From the NCBI GenBank assembly GCA_965369325.1, contig CBDUQI010000146.1, positions 1 through 15,073 on the forward strand: 15,073 nucleotides of DNA. The letters are read 5' to 3'. Below, in pieces: positions 8,094 to 15,073 of this stretch. The notes below the pieces were generated by a model, which saw only the letters and a program-made list of their open reading frames with translations, was not told the DNA's origin and did not search any database. Each line of letters begins with the position of its first letter. Within the stretch, counting starts at the first letter, position 1. The DNA comes from CBDUQI01 sp965369325. Lineage in GTDB: Bacteria > Pseudomonadota > Gammaproteobacteria > Steroidobacterales > JBCBZW01. Made by a program: the position numbers and the translations under genes.

Positions 8094-9047
8094 ATGGTTA
8101 CTTTCGGCAGGACCCTTCAAGAGCGATGTCACCTTGCTCGGGCAGCGATCGCCTTTACATCGTCTGCCCTTCTGCTTTGCGGCAATCTGTCCTATGGCGA
8201 TTCGCTCGCTGCGGCGTCTCAGCTCAACCCCACAACCTCCGCGCCCGAAACCGCTCACATCCCACCGCAACAGGCCATCACGTCCAGCTGGATTGGTGTG
8301 GTCGTCCCGCAGGCATTGGTGGATATCGCGCCGACGGAAACGGGACGGCTGGCGGCCGTCAATGTACGCCCAGGCGACGCCGTTCTCGCTGGGCAGGAAC
8401 TCGCACGCCTGGACACCCGCAACCTTGATCGGGAGGTGCGCGTTGCTGCCGCCGAGTTGGCCGCCGCGAAGGCGGACCATGCCAGCGCCGTCGCCCGGGC
8501 AGATGCGGAAACGCGACGCTACGAGCGTCGCCAGGGCTTGGCGGACATCGCCTTGTCACGCGAGGAGCTTGAAGGCGCTGGCTCTGAGGTAACCACCGCG
8601 AACGCCGCGCGTGACGCCACCCTTGCGCATGTGGCTCAGATGCAGGCGCGCCTTGAAGTACTACAGCAGCGCCGCAGCGACGCAGGCTTAGAGGCGCCGT
8701 TCGCAGGCGTCGTCTCGCGCCGATACCTCGATGCTGGCGCCATGGTGTCACAGGGCATGCCCGTTGTCCGTCTGGTGCGCGAAGACGCACAACTGGTGCG
8801 CTTTGCGGTCCCGCCGAACGAGCCGGTTACACTTAAGGAAGGCATGCGCGTGAATGTGGTGGACGAGCACCGTGGGTTGCTCACGACCGCAACCATCGTG
8901 CAGATCGCCCCGGAGATCGATGTTCCGGCTCAAATGGTGTTTGTGGACGCGGTGCCGCTGGGCGCCGCGGGGCAGGGGGCTGGCCTACAGCCCTTTCGGG
9001 TCGGGGCGAGTGTGTGGGTGGAACCGGTTCAGGGGCAAACGCAATGA
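8094..9047 (+). CDS. Periplasmic adaptor (HlyD/RND membrane-fusion family), secreted
   Basis: A 317-residue membrane-fusion protein and first gene of the export operon. The N-terminus has Arg residues then a hydrophobic run (AAIAFTSSALLLCG), a Sec signal peptide with cleavage probably near residue 35-40. Cys29 does not fit a lipobox. The core shows the family order: beta-strand plus first lipoyl half (VDIAPTETGRLAAVNVRPGDAVLAGQELARLD, 77-107), an alpha-helical hairpin of about 90 residues (110-198), the second lipoyl half (LEAPFAGVVSRRYLDAGAMVSQGMPVVRL, 199-227) and a beta-barrel. No membrane anchor follows the signal peptide, so it is probably a free periplasmic protein. Its stop overlaps the next start as ATGA. 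It resembles RND adaptors, but no RND pump is nearby; the neighbours are a second adaptor and an ABC exporter. Confidence 0.85.
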   Translation: MVTFGRTLQERCHLARAAIAFTSSALLLCGNLSYGDSLAAASQLNPTTSAPETAHIPPQQAITSSWIGVVVPQALVDIAPTETGRLAAVNVRPGDAVLAGQELARLDTRNLDREVRVAAAELAAAKADHASAVARADAETRRYERRQGLADIALSREELEGAGSEVTTANAARDATLAHVAQMQARLEVLQQRRSDAGLEAPFAGVVSRRYLDAGAMVSQGMPVVRLVREDAQLVRFAVPPNEPVTLKEGMRVNVVDEHRGLLTTATIVQIAPEIDVPAQMVFVDAVPLGAAGQGAGLQPFRVGASVWVEPVQGQTQ

Positions 9048-10939
9048 CCTCCACCGTCGCTCGCACAGGGCTCCGCGCGCTGCACGAGCAGCAGCCGGCG
9101 ATCCAAGAACATGTATGGGTGCTAGGGTTTGAGCCCGCAGTAGCGAGCCAACTGACCCGCCTTTTGGAGGGGACGGGCGTCCGCGTGCTGACGGAGATTG
9201 CCGGACGTCAGGCGCCACTGGGCGAGACGCCCGCCGTTGCGATCTGTTTCGGCCCCTCTGCCAATCGCGATGATGTCGAGCAAATGCTCAACCAACTGTC
9301 GAGCGAAGCTCGGGCGTTGCCGCCAGTGATAGTGACGGGCGCGCAGTCTTCGGCTGCCCACTCAGATGCGTATGGCGAGGTTTTCTACCGCAGCCCCGGT
9401 GCGCTATGTGCGAGCGATCTGGTGCAGGTCATTCACGCTGCGCGAGCGCAGTCGGTGCCTGTTATCCCAACGCCACAAGACACACGCTTACAAGCCTTGC
9501 TCGATGCCCTGGATACCGATCTGGCCACCTGCCGCGACCTGGCCTCGGGCTCGGCTGCACTCACGCGCGCCCTGTGTTCTGCCCTACAGGCCGAACACGC
9601 CGAGTTGTGGATTGAGATTCCGCGCGGGGGTCAGCTCCGGGCCACGCCCGGCGCAGGCACGCAACGGCTGGCGGCGCTCGATCGGGGCTTGGTAGGGTTT
9701 GCCGCATGCATTGAGAGCGAGGTGCGCCTCGCCGCGCCCCACACGGATCCGCGTTTCGATCGCGCCACCGACGCGGCGCCAGGCGCGCCTGCAGTCGCAG
9801 AGCCTGGGCCGATCTTGCTACACGGTTGTGGCCGAATTGGTGAGCGGATACTGGTGGCCGCCGCTCATCGCGAAGCGGCAGATGAGCCGTTCGATGATGC
9901 CGCGAGCCGTCTGATGGACGCGTTGCTAGGTACCGCGCGAACGCATTTACGACGCTGGATCAGGGCTGACAACGCGAGCAACGCGCTCGTCCGCGGACCG
10001 CACGATTTGTACCGCGCAGAGGCCTTGGATTCCTACCTTGAAGATGCACCCACGGAAGGCGATTTGCTACGTGCGGACCCGGGCTGGACCCGCCTGACCT
10101 ATCGTGTGTTGTTAGCCTTTGTTGGGCTGGCTCTGCTGTTTTGTCTGCTGGCCCAGATTAACGAGTATGCGGAAGGGCCGGCGGTCGTTCACTTTGGCGA
10201 TCGTGCAGAAATATTTGCTCGCCACGAGGGCACGGTACAGAGCATCCTGGTGAAGCCGGATCAACAGGTTGCGGCGGGCGACCTTCTGCTGCGTTTTCAC
10301 AGTCCTAATGAGGCGGCGGAGGTATTGCGCCTTGAACAGGAATTCGCCCTGCGTCTGCGCCAGCGCTTGCGGGCGCTGTCGGATCCGGACGCCGAGCAGG
10401 AACTGATCAGCGCACGCACCCATCTTGAGTTGGCCCGGGCCAAGTTAGAGGAGTTCGAGGTCAGAGCGCCGCGCCAGGGCGTGGTGAGTGACATCCGAAT
10501 CCGACCGGGCGCGCATCTGCCAGCCGGCGAGCCGATTCTCACGCTGGTCAGCGATCACGAGGCGCTCGCCGTCCTGGTGTTTCTGCCGGGTCAGGCCCGG
10601 CCGGCGTTGGCGCCCGGGCAGGAACTGCGTCTGGAGTTAGCTGGCTACCCCGGTGTGCATCACGATCTAGTTATCGAGTCGGTTGATCGGGAGATTATCG
10701 GCCCGGCCCAGGCTCGGCGGGCGCTCGGAAGCCGCATCAGCGACGCCGTCCAGTTAGAGGGGCCGGTCGTCATTGCGACCGCGATACTCAATTCCGCCAC
10801 GTTCGAGGCCGATGGTAAGACGTTGACTCTGCATGACGGCATGTACGGCCAGGCCGAAGTCATCACCCGTTCAAGGTCGTTGCTGCTACATCTGATTCCG
10901 GGCCTGGAGACGCTTTTCCAAGGCCACTCTCATGGCTGA
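9044..10939 (+). CDS. Membrane adaptor (HlyD-like) fused to receiver-like and GAF-like N-terminal domains
   Basis: A 631-residue multidomain protein. Residues 20-135 look like a Rossmann-type receiver fold, but the strand end that should carry the phospho-acceptor Asp reads VAICFGPS, with no Asp. Residues 155-305 look like a GAF domain, with AELWIEI, RGLVGFAACIESEVRLAAPHTDPRFDRA and GERILVAAAHR. One membrane helix follows (352-371). The periplasmic part is an adaptor: lipoyl halves (GTVQSILVKPDQQVAAGDLLLRF, 396-418; VRAPRQGVVSDIRIRPGAHLPAG, 473-495) around a short helical hairpin (422-470), then a barrel. The ATG at 9044 overlaps the previous stop and has AGGGG eight bases upstream; an in-frame ATG at 9014 is less likely. 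The stop lies inside the next gene. Likely role: adaptor for the downstream ABC exporter, with a cytoplasmic ligand-sensing module. Domain calls are from motif reading. Confidence 0.82.
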   Translation: MTSTVARTGLRALHEQQPAIQEHVWVLGFEPAVASQLTRLLEGTGVRVLTEIAGRQAPLGETPAVAICFGPSANRDDVEQMLNQLSSEARALPPVIVTGAQSSAAHSDAYGEVFYRSPGALCASDLVQVIHAARAQSVPVIPTPQDTRLQALLDALDTDLATCRDLASGSAALTRALCSALQAEHAELWIEIPRGGQLRATPGAGTQRLAALDRGLVGFAACIESEVRLAAPHTDPRFDRATDAAPGAPAVAEPGPILLHGCGRIGERILVAAAHREAADEPFDDAASRLMDALLGTARTHLRRWIRADNASNALVRGPHDLYRAEALDSYLEDAPTEGDLLRADPGWTRLTYRVLLAFVGLALLFCLLAQINEYAEGPAVVHFGDRAEIFARHEGTVQSILVKPDQQVAAGDLLLRFHSPNEAAEVLRLEQEFALRLRQRLRALSDPDAEQELISARTHLELARAKLEEFEVRAPRQGVVSDIRIRPGAHLPAGEPILTLVSDHEALAVLVFLPGQARPALAPGQELRLELAGYPGVHHDLVIESVDREIIGPAQARRALGSRISDAVQLEGPVVIATAILNSATFEADGKTLTLHDGMYGQAEVITRSRSLLLHLIPGLETLFQGHSHG

Positions 10940-13160
10940 AGCCATGGCGCGGCTGGCCGCGCGGTTCCCTGCGCTGTCGGCGCTACGCCCGAGCGGTCGC
11001 CAAAAGCTGCCCGTGATCCAGCAACACACCAATGCTGATTGCGGTGCCGCCTGCATGGCGATGTTGCTGGCGATGCATGGCAAGGAAGTCCCGTTGGATG
11101 AGGTGCGCGGGGTGGCCAATGCCGGCTCCGGCGCCAGCGCCCATGCCTTGCTGGAAGCAGGTCGCTGGTTCGGTTTGGTCGGTCGCGGCATCAAAGTGGA
11201 GAAAATTGAAGATCTTGTGTTGCTTCCGAAAGGCAGCATTCTGCACTGGAATTTTCACCATTTTGTGGTGCTTGAAGAAGTCCGCGGCGAGCAGGTGAGC
11301 ATTGTCGACCCGGCCACTGGCCGGCGCCGGATTAGTTTGAAGGAGGCGGGCAGTGCGTTCACCGGCATCGCACTGACGTTCGAGCCGGGTCGTCAATTCC
11401 AGCCCGAACGCAGAACCAAGACTGGCGTCGCTCGATATATCGAACAGGTATTTTTGCAACGGGAATCGCTGACGCGCGTTATCGTGCTGTCGTTCTTGCT
11501 GCAGTTGTTGGTGCTCTCGCTGCCGATCTTAACCGGTGTGGTGGTTGATCGTATTGTGCCCAAGGGCGATCACGCGTTGCTGCCGGTGCTCGCTGCCGGG
11601 CTTGCGATGGTCGTGCTGTTTCGTTACGTCGCCATCTCGCTGCGCGCCCACCTTCTTTTGCTGATCCGCACCCGCCTCGATGCAAAGCTGACACTCGAGT
11701 TTTTTGAACACCTCCTTGACCTGCCGCTGCTGTTCTTCAAGCAACGTTCTATGGGCGATTTGATGTTGCGCCTGGAGAGCAATACCTCCGTGCGCGACCT
11801 GCTCACCACCAGCACGCTGTCGATTTTTCTCGACGGCAGCATGTTGCTGTTGTACCTGGCCTTACTCTTCGCTGGCCATTGGCAAATCGGCCTCGTGGTG
11901 CTGTGTCTGGCCGGTGCGCGAGTTTTCCTATTCGCCGCCTTTCGCAAACGGCATCGGGAACTGATGTCCGAGTTGCTGCAGGCGCGGGCCACCACGCGCA
12001 GCGATCAAATGGAGATGCTGACCGGCATCGAGACGTTGAAGGCCGCCGGGGCCGAGCCGCGTTCGTTGGAGAAGTGGTCACACAAGTTTGTCGATGAGCT
12101 CAACGTTGGATTGGTGCAGGGGCGGCACGATGCCCGCATACAGGCGGCGCTGGATGCGCTGAGCATGGCCTCGCCGCTCATCGTGCTGTTGGTCGGTGCA
12201 GACTTGGTGCTGCATGATCAATTGACGCTGGGCACCATGCTCGCCCTATCTGCGCTGGCCGCTGGGGTGCTGCAACCGTTAGCGACTTTGGCGCAGACGG
12301 GCTTCGACTTGGAGCGCGTGGGAAGTTACATGGAGCGCATTAACGATGTGATGGGCACGGCGCCCGAACAAGATCGCAGCACCGTTGAGGCGGCCCCAAA
12401 AATTACCGGGCAAATTACCTTAGAGAATATTAGCTTTCGATACGGCCCGTTGCTGCCGTTGGTACTGCGCGATGTGGATATGGAGATTTCATCTGGATCG
12501 ATGATCGCGTTGGTGGGGCGCTCCGGCTCTGGAAAATCTACGTTGGCATCGCTCTTGGTCGGCCTCGCTCAGCCCGAGACGGGCACCATTAGCTTCGACG
12601 GCCACGACATTACTCAAGTTGACCTGCGCGGGCTCCGGCAACAAATGGGTGTGGTGACCCAAACTCCGTATATCTTCGGCACCTCAGTGCGGGAGAATAT
12701 CGCCTTCGGGTACCCACAAACATCGTTGGGGCAGGTGGCTGCGGCGGCTCGCCTGGCAGAGATTCACGATGACATCATGGCGTTGCCGATGGGTTACGAT
12801 ACCGTTCTCGCGGACGGCGGTGCTTCACTGTCGGGTGGCCAACGCCAGCGCATCGCGTTGGCGCGTGCGCTGTTGTCGCGGCCGCGTGTACTACTGTTGG
12901 ACGAGGCAACGAGTGCGCTCGATACCATCACCGAGCGGTTGATCCATCGCCAGCTCAGCACGCTGCGCACCACCCGCATCGTTATTGCCCACCGCCTCAG
13001 CACGATCGAGAATGCCGATACCATCGTGGTGCTTGACGAAGGCCGTATTGCTGAGCAGGGCACGCATGCTCAGTTGCTGGCGCAAGGCGGCCTGTACACC
13101 GCGTTGAGCGGACAAGGAGGCGCCGACAATAGCGCCAATGACGCCAACGCGCCCTCATGA
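10932..13160 (+). CDS. Peptidase-containing ABC transporter (C39, PCAT/LanT type)
   Basis: A 742-residue bifunctional exporter. An N-terminal C39 cysteine peptidase (about 25-150) has the QHTNADCGAAC motif: Gln31 as oxyanion residue, catalytic Cys37, His110 in HFVVLEEV and Asp126 in VDPATG, so the triad is complete. An ABC exporter membrane domain (about 165-465) precedes the nucleotide-binding domain: Walker A GRSGSGKST (529-537), Q-loop TQTPYIF, signature LSGGQRQR (633-640), Walker B VLLLDEATSALD with Glu658, and the H-loop AHRLS (His687). Proteins of this kind cut double-glycine-type leaders and export the core peptide. The start overlaps the preceding gene by eight bases, and its TGA overlaps the GMC start. 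The likely substrate is the precursor starting at 14950. The symbol lanT is withheld because no LanM is visible. Confidence 0.95.
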   Translation: MAEAMARLAARFPALSALRPSGRQKLPVIQQHTNADCGAACMAMLLAMHGKEVPLDEVRGVANAGSGASAHALLEAGRWFGLVGRGIKVEKIEDLVLLPKGSILHWNFHHFVVLEEVRGEQVSIVDPATGRRRISLKEAGSAFTGIALTFEPGRQFQPERRTKTGVARYIEQVFLQRESLTRVIVLSFLLQLLVLSLPILTGVVVDRIVPKGDHALLPVLAAGLAMVVLFRYVAISLRAHLLLLIRTRLDAKLTLEFFEHLLDLPLLFFKQRSMGDLMLRLESNTSVRDLLTTSTLSIFLDGSMLLLYLALLFAGHWQIGLVVLCLAGARVFLFAAFRKRHRELMSELLQARATTRSDQMEMLTGIETLKAAGAEPRSLEKWSHKFVDELNVGLVQGRHDARIQAALDALSMASPLIVLLVGADLVLHDQLTLGTMLALSALAAGVLQPLATLAQTGFDLERVGSYMERINDVMGTAPEQDRSTVEAAPKITGQITLENISFRYGPLLPLVLRDVDMEISSGSMIALVGRSGSGKSTLASLLVGLAQPETGTISFDGHDITQVDLRGLRQQMGVVTQTPYIFGTSVRENIAFGYPQTSLGQVAAAARLAEIHDDIMALPMGYDTVLADGGASLSGGQRQRIALARALLSRPRVLLLDEATSALDTITERLIHRQLSTLRTTRIVIAHRLSTIENADTIVVLDEGRIAEQGTHAQLLAQGGLYTALSGQGGADNSANDANAPS

Positions 13161-14722
13161 GGGAACGCGCCAAGGGAGCCGGTCGGCGTCGCGCGGTGAT
13201 CATCGGCAGCGGCGCTGGCGGCGCGCCTCTGGCGCTGAGTCTGGCGCGAGCGGGGATGGAGGTCGTGGTGCTCGACAAAGGGCCGCGGGTCCCGCGCGAT
13301 GCGTACCCGCGCGACCCGGAAAGTAACTGGCGGTATTTTATTCCCCCGGACGAACCTCACCGCGTGGTGACTAAAAAAACGCCTGATGGCGTACTCAGTG
13401 ACCTGGGCTGGATTGCTGCGGTAGTGGGGGGTGGTACCGTGCATATGGGCGGGTATTTCTACCGCTTTCGGCCCATAGACTTCCGCATGAAGAGCACCTT
13501 TGGCGCTGTTCACGAGATTGCGGACTGGCCGTTCCAGTACGAAGAGCTCGAGCCGTATTACTGCCAGGCGGAAGCGCTGGTCGGCGTCGCTGGCGATGCT
13601 CACGGTGATGCCTGGCAGGCGCCGCGATCTGCACCGCTGCCACTCCCACCATTGACGGCGCATCCGCTGGCCGAACGGTTGGAGCATGTCGCCCGCGACC
13701 GCGGACTGCGACCGTTTGTGACCCCACGAGCGGTAAATTCGACGGCTTATGATGGGCGTCCACCCTGCGCTTACTGTCAGTTGTGTGCAGGTTACGGTTG
13801 CCCGGTCGGCGCGCGCGGTAGTGCTCAGGAGGCGATTCTTCCAAGCGCGGAGGCGACGGGGAATTGCCAAGTATTGCCCGAGCAAATGGTTCGCGAGATC
13901 ACCTTGGATGCGCAAGGTAATGCCAATGGCTGCACCGTGGTTGATGCTGACGGCACGGAGCGACACGAGCCGGCCGACTTGGTGTGTATCGCCTGCTCAG
14001 CCGTGGAGTCGGCGAGGTTGCTTTTGCTCTCGAGCTCCGCCCGATTCCCTGAGGGCCTTGGCAACCAGTCAGGCCAGGTAGGGCGGAATCTGCAATTCCA
14101 TGCGGTCACAATGGGCGAAGGGCGCTTGAGCGGCGAGCATCTCGGCGTCGAAGAACGGTCAAGCACGCATCCATTCCTGGGCCGTTCGGTGGCCGACTAC
14201 TACACCCTCCCCGAGGGCGTGTCGACGATTGCCAAAGGGGGCATTCTGCGCTTCGGACTGCCTCACGGTGGGCCGGCGGGCGGTGCGCGAATGATCGGCT
14301 TCGAGGCGTTCCATGACTTCCTCCCCAACGAAAGCACGCGCGTGTCACTGGACCCGCTGGTACGCGACCGCTTCAACCTGCCTGTCGCTCATATCCACCT
14401 CGACGTGCCCTCACACCACCGCACTGCGGGGCACTGGTTGTTTGATCGCGGCATGGAGTTGTTGGTTGACATGGGCGCTCAGGACCTGCGCGCCACCGAC
14501 ATCGGCGGTACCTCCTCTTACCTGGTACAGGGGACCTGCCGTGCAGGCACCGATCCGGACAGTTCTGTGCTCGACCGCAACTGTCGGGTGCACGGTGTGC
14601 CTAACCTCTATGTCGTGGATGGCAGCTTCATGCCCACCTCCGGCGGGGCTCCACCTACCCTCACTATCATCGCCAATAGCTTGCGCGTAGGCGCACATAT
14701 TGCCACCCAATTTGGCGCATGA
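13157..14722 (+). CDS. GMC-family FAD oxidoreductase with altered catalytic positions
   Basis: A 521-residue flavoprotein of the glucose-methanol-choline family, without a signal peptide. FAD-binding GSGAGG (17-22) follows a basic start, with Asp40 at the end of strand two. GGGTVHMGG (91-99) is the GMC signature 1 region, and LYVVDGSFMPTSGGAPPTLT near the C-terminus is signature 2. Four Cys at 204, 207, 210 and 215 (CAYCQLCAGYGC) resemble the Cys-rich segment of gluconate- or cholesterol-oxidase-like relatives, and an Fe-S role is only possible. In those relatives a catalytic His precedes G-[GT]-x-R-M-G and an Asn or His lies in the [VK]NP segment. By my alignment these are Leu456 (LVQGTCRAG) and Pro499 (GAPPTLT) here. 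The gene overlaps the transporter stop as ATGA. Its role may be tailoring of the exported peptide; the substrate is unknown. Confidence 0.88.
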   Translation: MRERAKGAGRRRAVIIGSGAGGAPLALSLARAGMEVVVLDKGPRVPRDAYPRDPESNWRYFIPPDEPHRVVTKKTPDGVLSDLGWIAAVVGGGTVHMGGYFYRFRPIDFRMKSTFGAVHEIADWPFQYEELEPYYCQAEALVGVAGDAHGDAWQAPRSAPLPLPPLTAHPLAERLEHVARDRGLRPFVTPRAVNSTAYDGRPPCAYCQLCAGYGCPVGARGSAQEAILPSAEATGNCQVLPEQMVREITLDAQGNANGCTVVDADGTERHEPADLVCIACSAVESARLLLLSSSARFPEGLGNQSGQVGRNLQFHAVTMGEGRLSGEHLGVEERSSTHPFLGRSVADYYTLPEGVSTIAKGGILRFGLPHGGPAGGARMIGFEAFHDFLPNESTRVSLDPLVRDRFNLPVAHIHLDVPSHHRTAGHWLFDRGMELLVDMGAQDLRATDIGGTSSYLVQGTCRAGTDPDSSVLDRNCRVHGVPNLYVVDGSFMPTSGGAPPTLTIIANSLRVGAHIATQFGA

Positions 14723-14742
14723 CTTAAACGGACACTATCGGG

Positions 14743-14771
14743 TTGATATCGGTAGGTAATTTAACCATAAT
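14743..14771 (+). promoter_or_regulatory. Sigma-70-like promoter of the precursor gene
   Basis: TTGATA (14743-14748) and CATAAT (14766-14771) are spaced by 17 bases, each matching five of six consensus positions, in an AT-rich stretch. Transcription should start near 14778, leaving a leader of about 170 bases. Precursor peptides are often expressed more strongly than their transporter genes, which suits a separate promoter here. Confidence 0.55.
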
Positions 14772-14887
14772 CAATTTCTACATAATATAGGGTGGAAGCC
14801 TCAAAGAACCCCACCGCGTGTTCGGCGACCCGTCATGGATGCCTCGACGTCTTCGCGTTTGTCTTCGCTTTCTCGCGTGCGGTAGAC

Positions 14888-14927
14888 CGGGACCCGCCGT
14901 GCGCCTCGAACTGTTTCTTTGGTCCCG
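14888..14927 (+). promoter_or_regulatory. Leader hairpin before the precursor gene
   Basis: Perfect 7-bp arms CGGGACC (14888-14894) and GGTCCCG (14921-14927) enclose 26 bases, ending five bases before the ribosome-site hairpin. It may affect mRNA stability or translation. It has no T tract and is not a terminator. Confidence 0.4.
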
Positions 14928-14931
14928 TAAT

Positions 14932-14944
14932 CTCCTAAAAGGAG
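14932..14944 (+). promoter_or_regulatory. Ribosome binding site inside a small inverted repeat
   Basis: The strong ribosome site AAAAGGAG (14937-14944) ends five bases before the ATG at 14950. Its AGGAG forms a perfect repeat with CTCCT (14932-14936) across AAA, so the site could fold onto itself (5 bp, 3-base loop). This could lower translation unless melted. Such a short stem may be weak in the cell. Confidence 0.55.
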
Positions 14945-14949
14945 TCATC

Positions 14950-15073
14950 ATGAGAAAGAAAGTTGATGTTGTTCGCGCTTGGCGCGATCCGAGCTACCGT
15001 GCCAGCCTGAGCGCCGACCAGCGCGACGCACTGCCGGCGAGTCCTGCCGGAATCGTCAATATTGATGACGATG
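14950..15073 (+). CDS. Mersacidin/lichenicidin-type (class II) lanthipeptide precursor, 5' end only
   Basis: The coding frame starts MRKKVDVVRAWRDPSY and runs open to the window end (41 codons seen). VRAWRDPSYRASLS, then an LPASPAG segment and an acidic NIDDD end, match the leader of mersacidin/lichenicidin-type lantibiotic precursors as I recall it ([VI]xAWKDPEYRxSLSxEExxxLPxNPAG, then acidic residues and a GG-like cut site). The leader should guide a LanM synthetase and then be cut by a C39 peptidase such as the one encoded at 10932. The double-Gly site and the Ser/Thr/Cys-rich core are outside the window, so the product cannot be predicted. The start is supported by an excellent ribosome site and a dedicated promoter. 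It is co-oriented with the exporter operon. Confidence 0.8.
   Translation, partial: MRKKVDVVRAWRDPSYRASLSADQRDALPASPAGIVNIDDD

Larger units (their letters stand above)
14723..14949 (+). other. Leader region of the precursor gene, no complete gene
   Basis: 227 bases between the GMC stop and the precursor start. The first part is AT-rich and holds the promoter; the rest is a transcribed leader of about 170 bases with structured elements. A tiny open frame of 16 codons (14835-14885, MDASTSSRLSSLSRVR) is present without a ribosome site; six of its residues are Ser. I see no larger gene. Confidence 0.6.

Noticed and set aside
7998..8480. 160-residue open frame on the minus strand over the operon promoter
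   Set aside because: It overlaps the start of the adaptor gene antisense, has no recognisable domain, and covers the promoter.
13070..13966. 298-residue open frame on the minus strand opposite the GMC gene
   Set aside because: It is antisense to a clear GMC flavoprotein, and its composition (Arg-rich, no motif) is what a GC-rich gene produces on the other strand.

Overview
The window looks like the chromosome of a GC-rich Gram-negative proteobacterium, most likely a gammaproteobacterium. The signs are a complete RND metal-efflux tripartite set, Sec signal peptides, a lipoprotein adaptor, a VPLPA-CTERM sorting tail and a proline tRNA of the bacterial type. No taxonomic marker gene is present, so this is inference.

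Left part (1-6643). The window opens in the 3' half of a tRNA-Pro (GGG). On the minus strand follows a metal-efflux operon, read from right to left: a small His-rich membrane protein (6360-6004), then CzcC outer-membrane factor (5907-4627), CzcB adaptor lipoprotein (4618-3368) and CzcA RND pump (3358-224). CzcA carries the DFG...DG...E signature of divalent-cation (Zn/Co/Cd/Ni) pumps. A perfect TATGCA-N6-TGCATA inverted repeat sits just upstream of czcC, and one TGCATA half-site recurs upstream of the His-rich gene; these are candidate operator elements.

Middle part (6644-8093). Two single plus-strand genes: a secreted VPLPA-CTERM protein of unknown function and a histidine-phosphatase-family protein with an altered first motif. 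GC-rich hairpins lie after each. The 200 bases before 8094 contain no convincing gene and end in an AT-rich promoter.

Right part (8094-15073). This is the most interesting section: a tightly coupled plus-strand operon of four genes, each overlapping the next by 4-8 bases. They are a secreted periplasmic adaptor, a membrane adaptor carrying a cytoplasmic receiver-like plus GAF-like module, a peptidase-containing ABC transporter (C39 peptidase, PCAT/LanT type) and a GMC-family flavoprotein whose usual catalytic His and Asn/His positions appear replaced. After a 227-base leader region with its own promoter and RNA hairpins comes the start of a precursor peptide gene cut by the window end. Its first 41 residues match my recollection of the mersacidin/lichenicidin-type (class II) lanthipeptide leader. 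The working model is that the precursor is modified (a LanM synthetase would be expected beyond the window), its leader is cut by the C39 domain, and the product is exported through the ABC transporter and the two adaptors to a TolC-like channel. The GAF module may gate export and the GMC protein may tailor the product. No LanM is visible here, so the cluster is incomplete.
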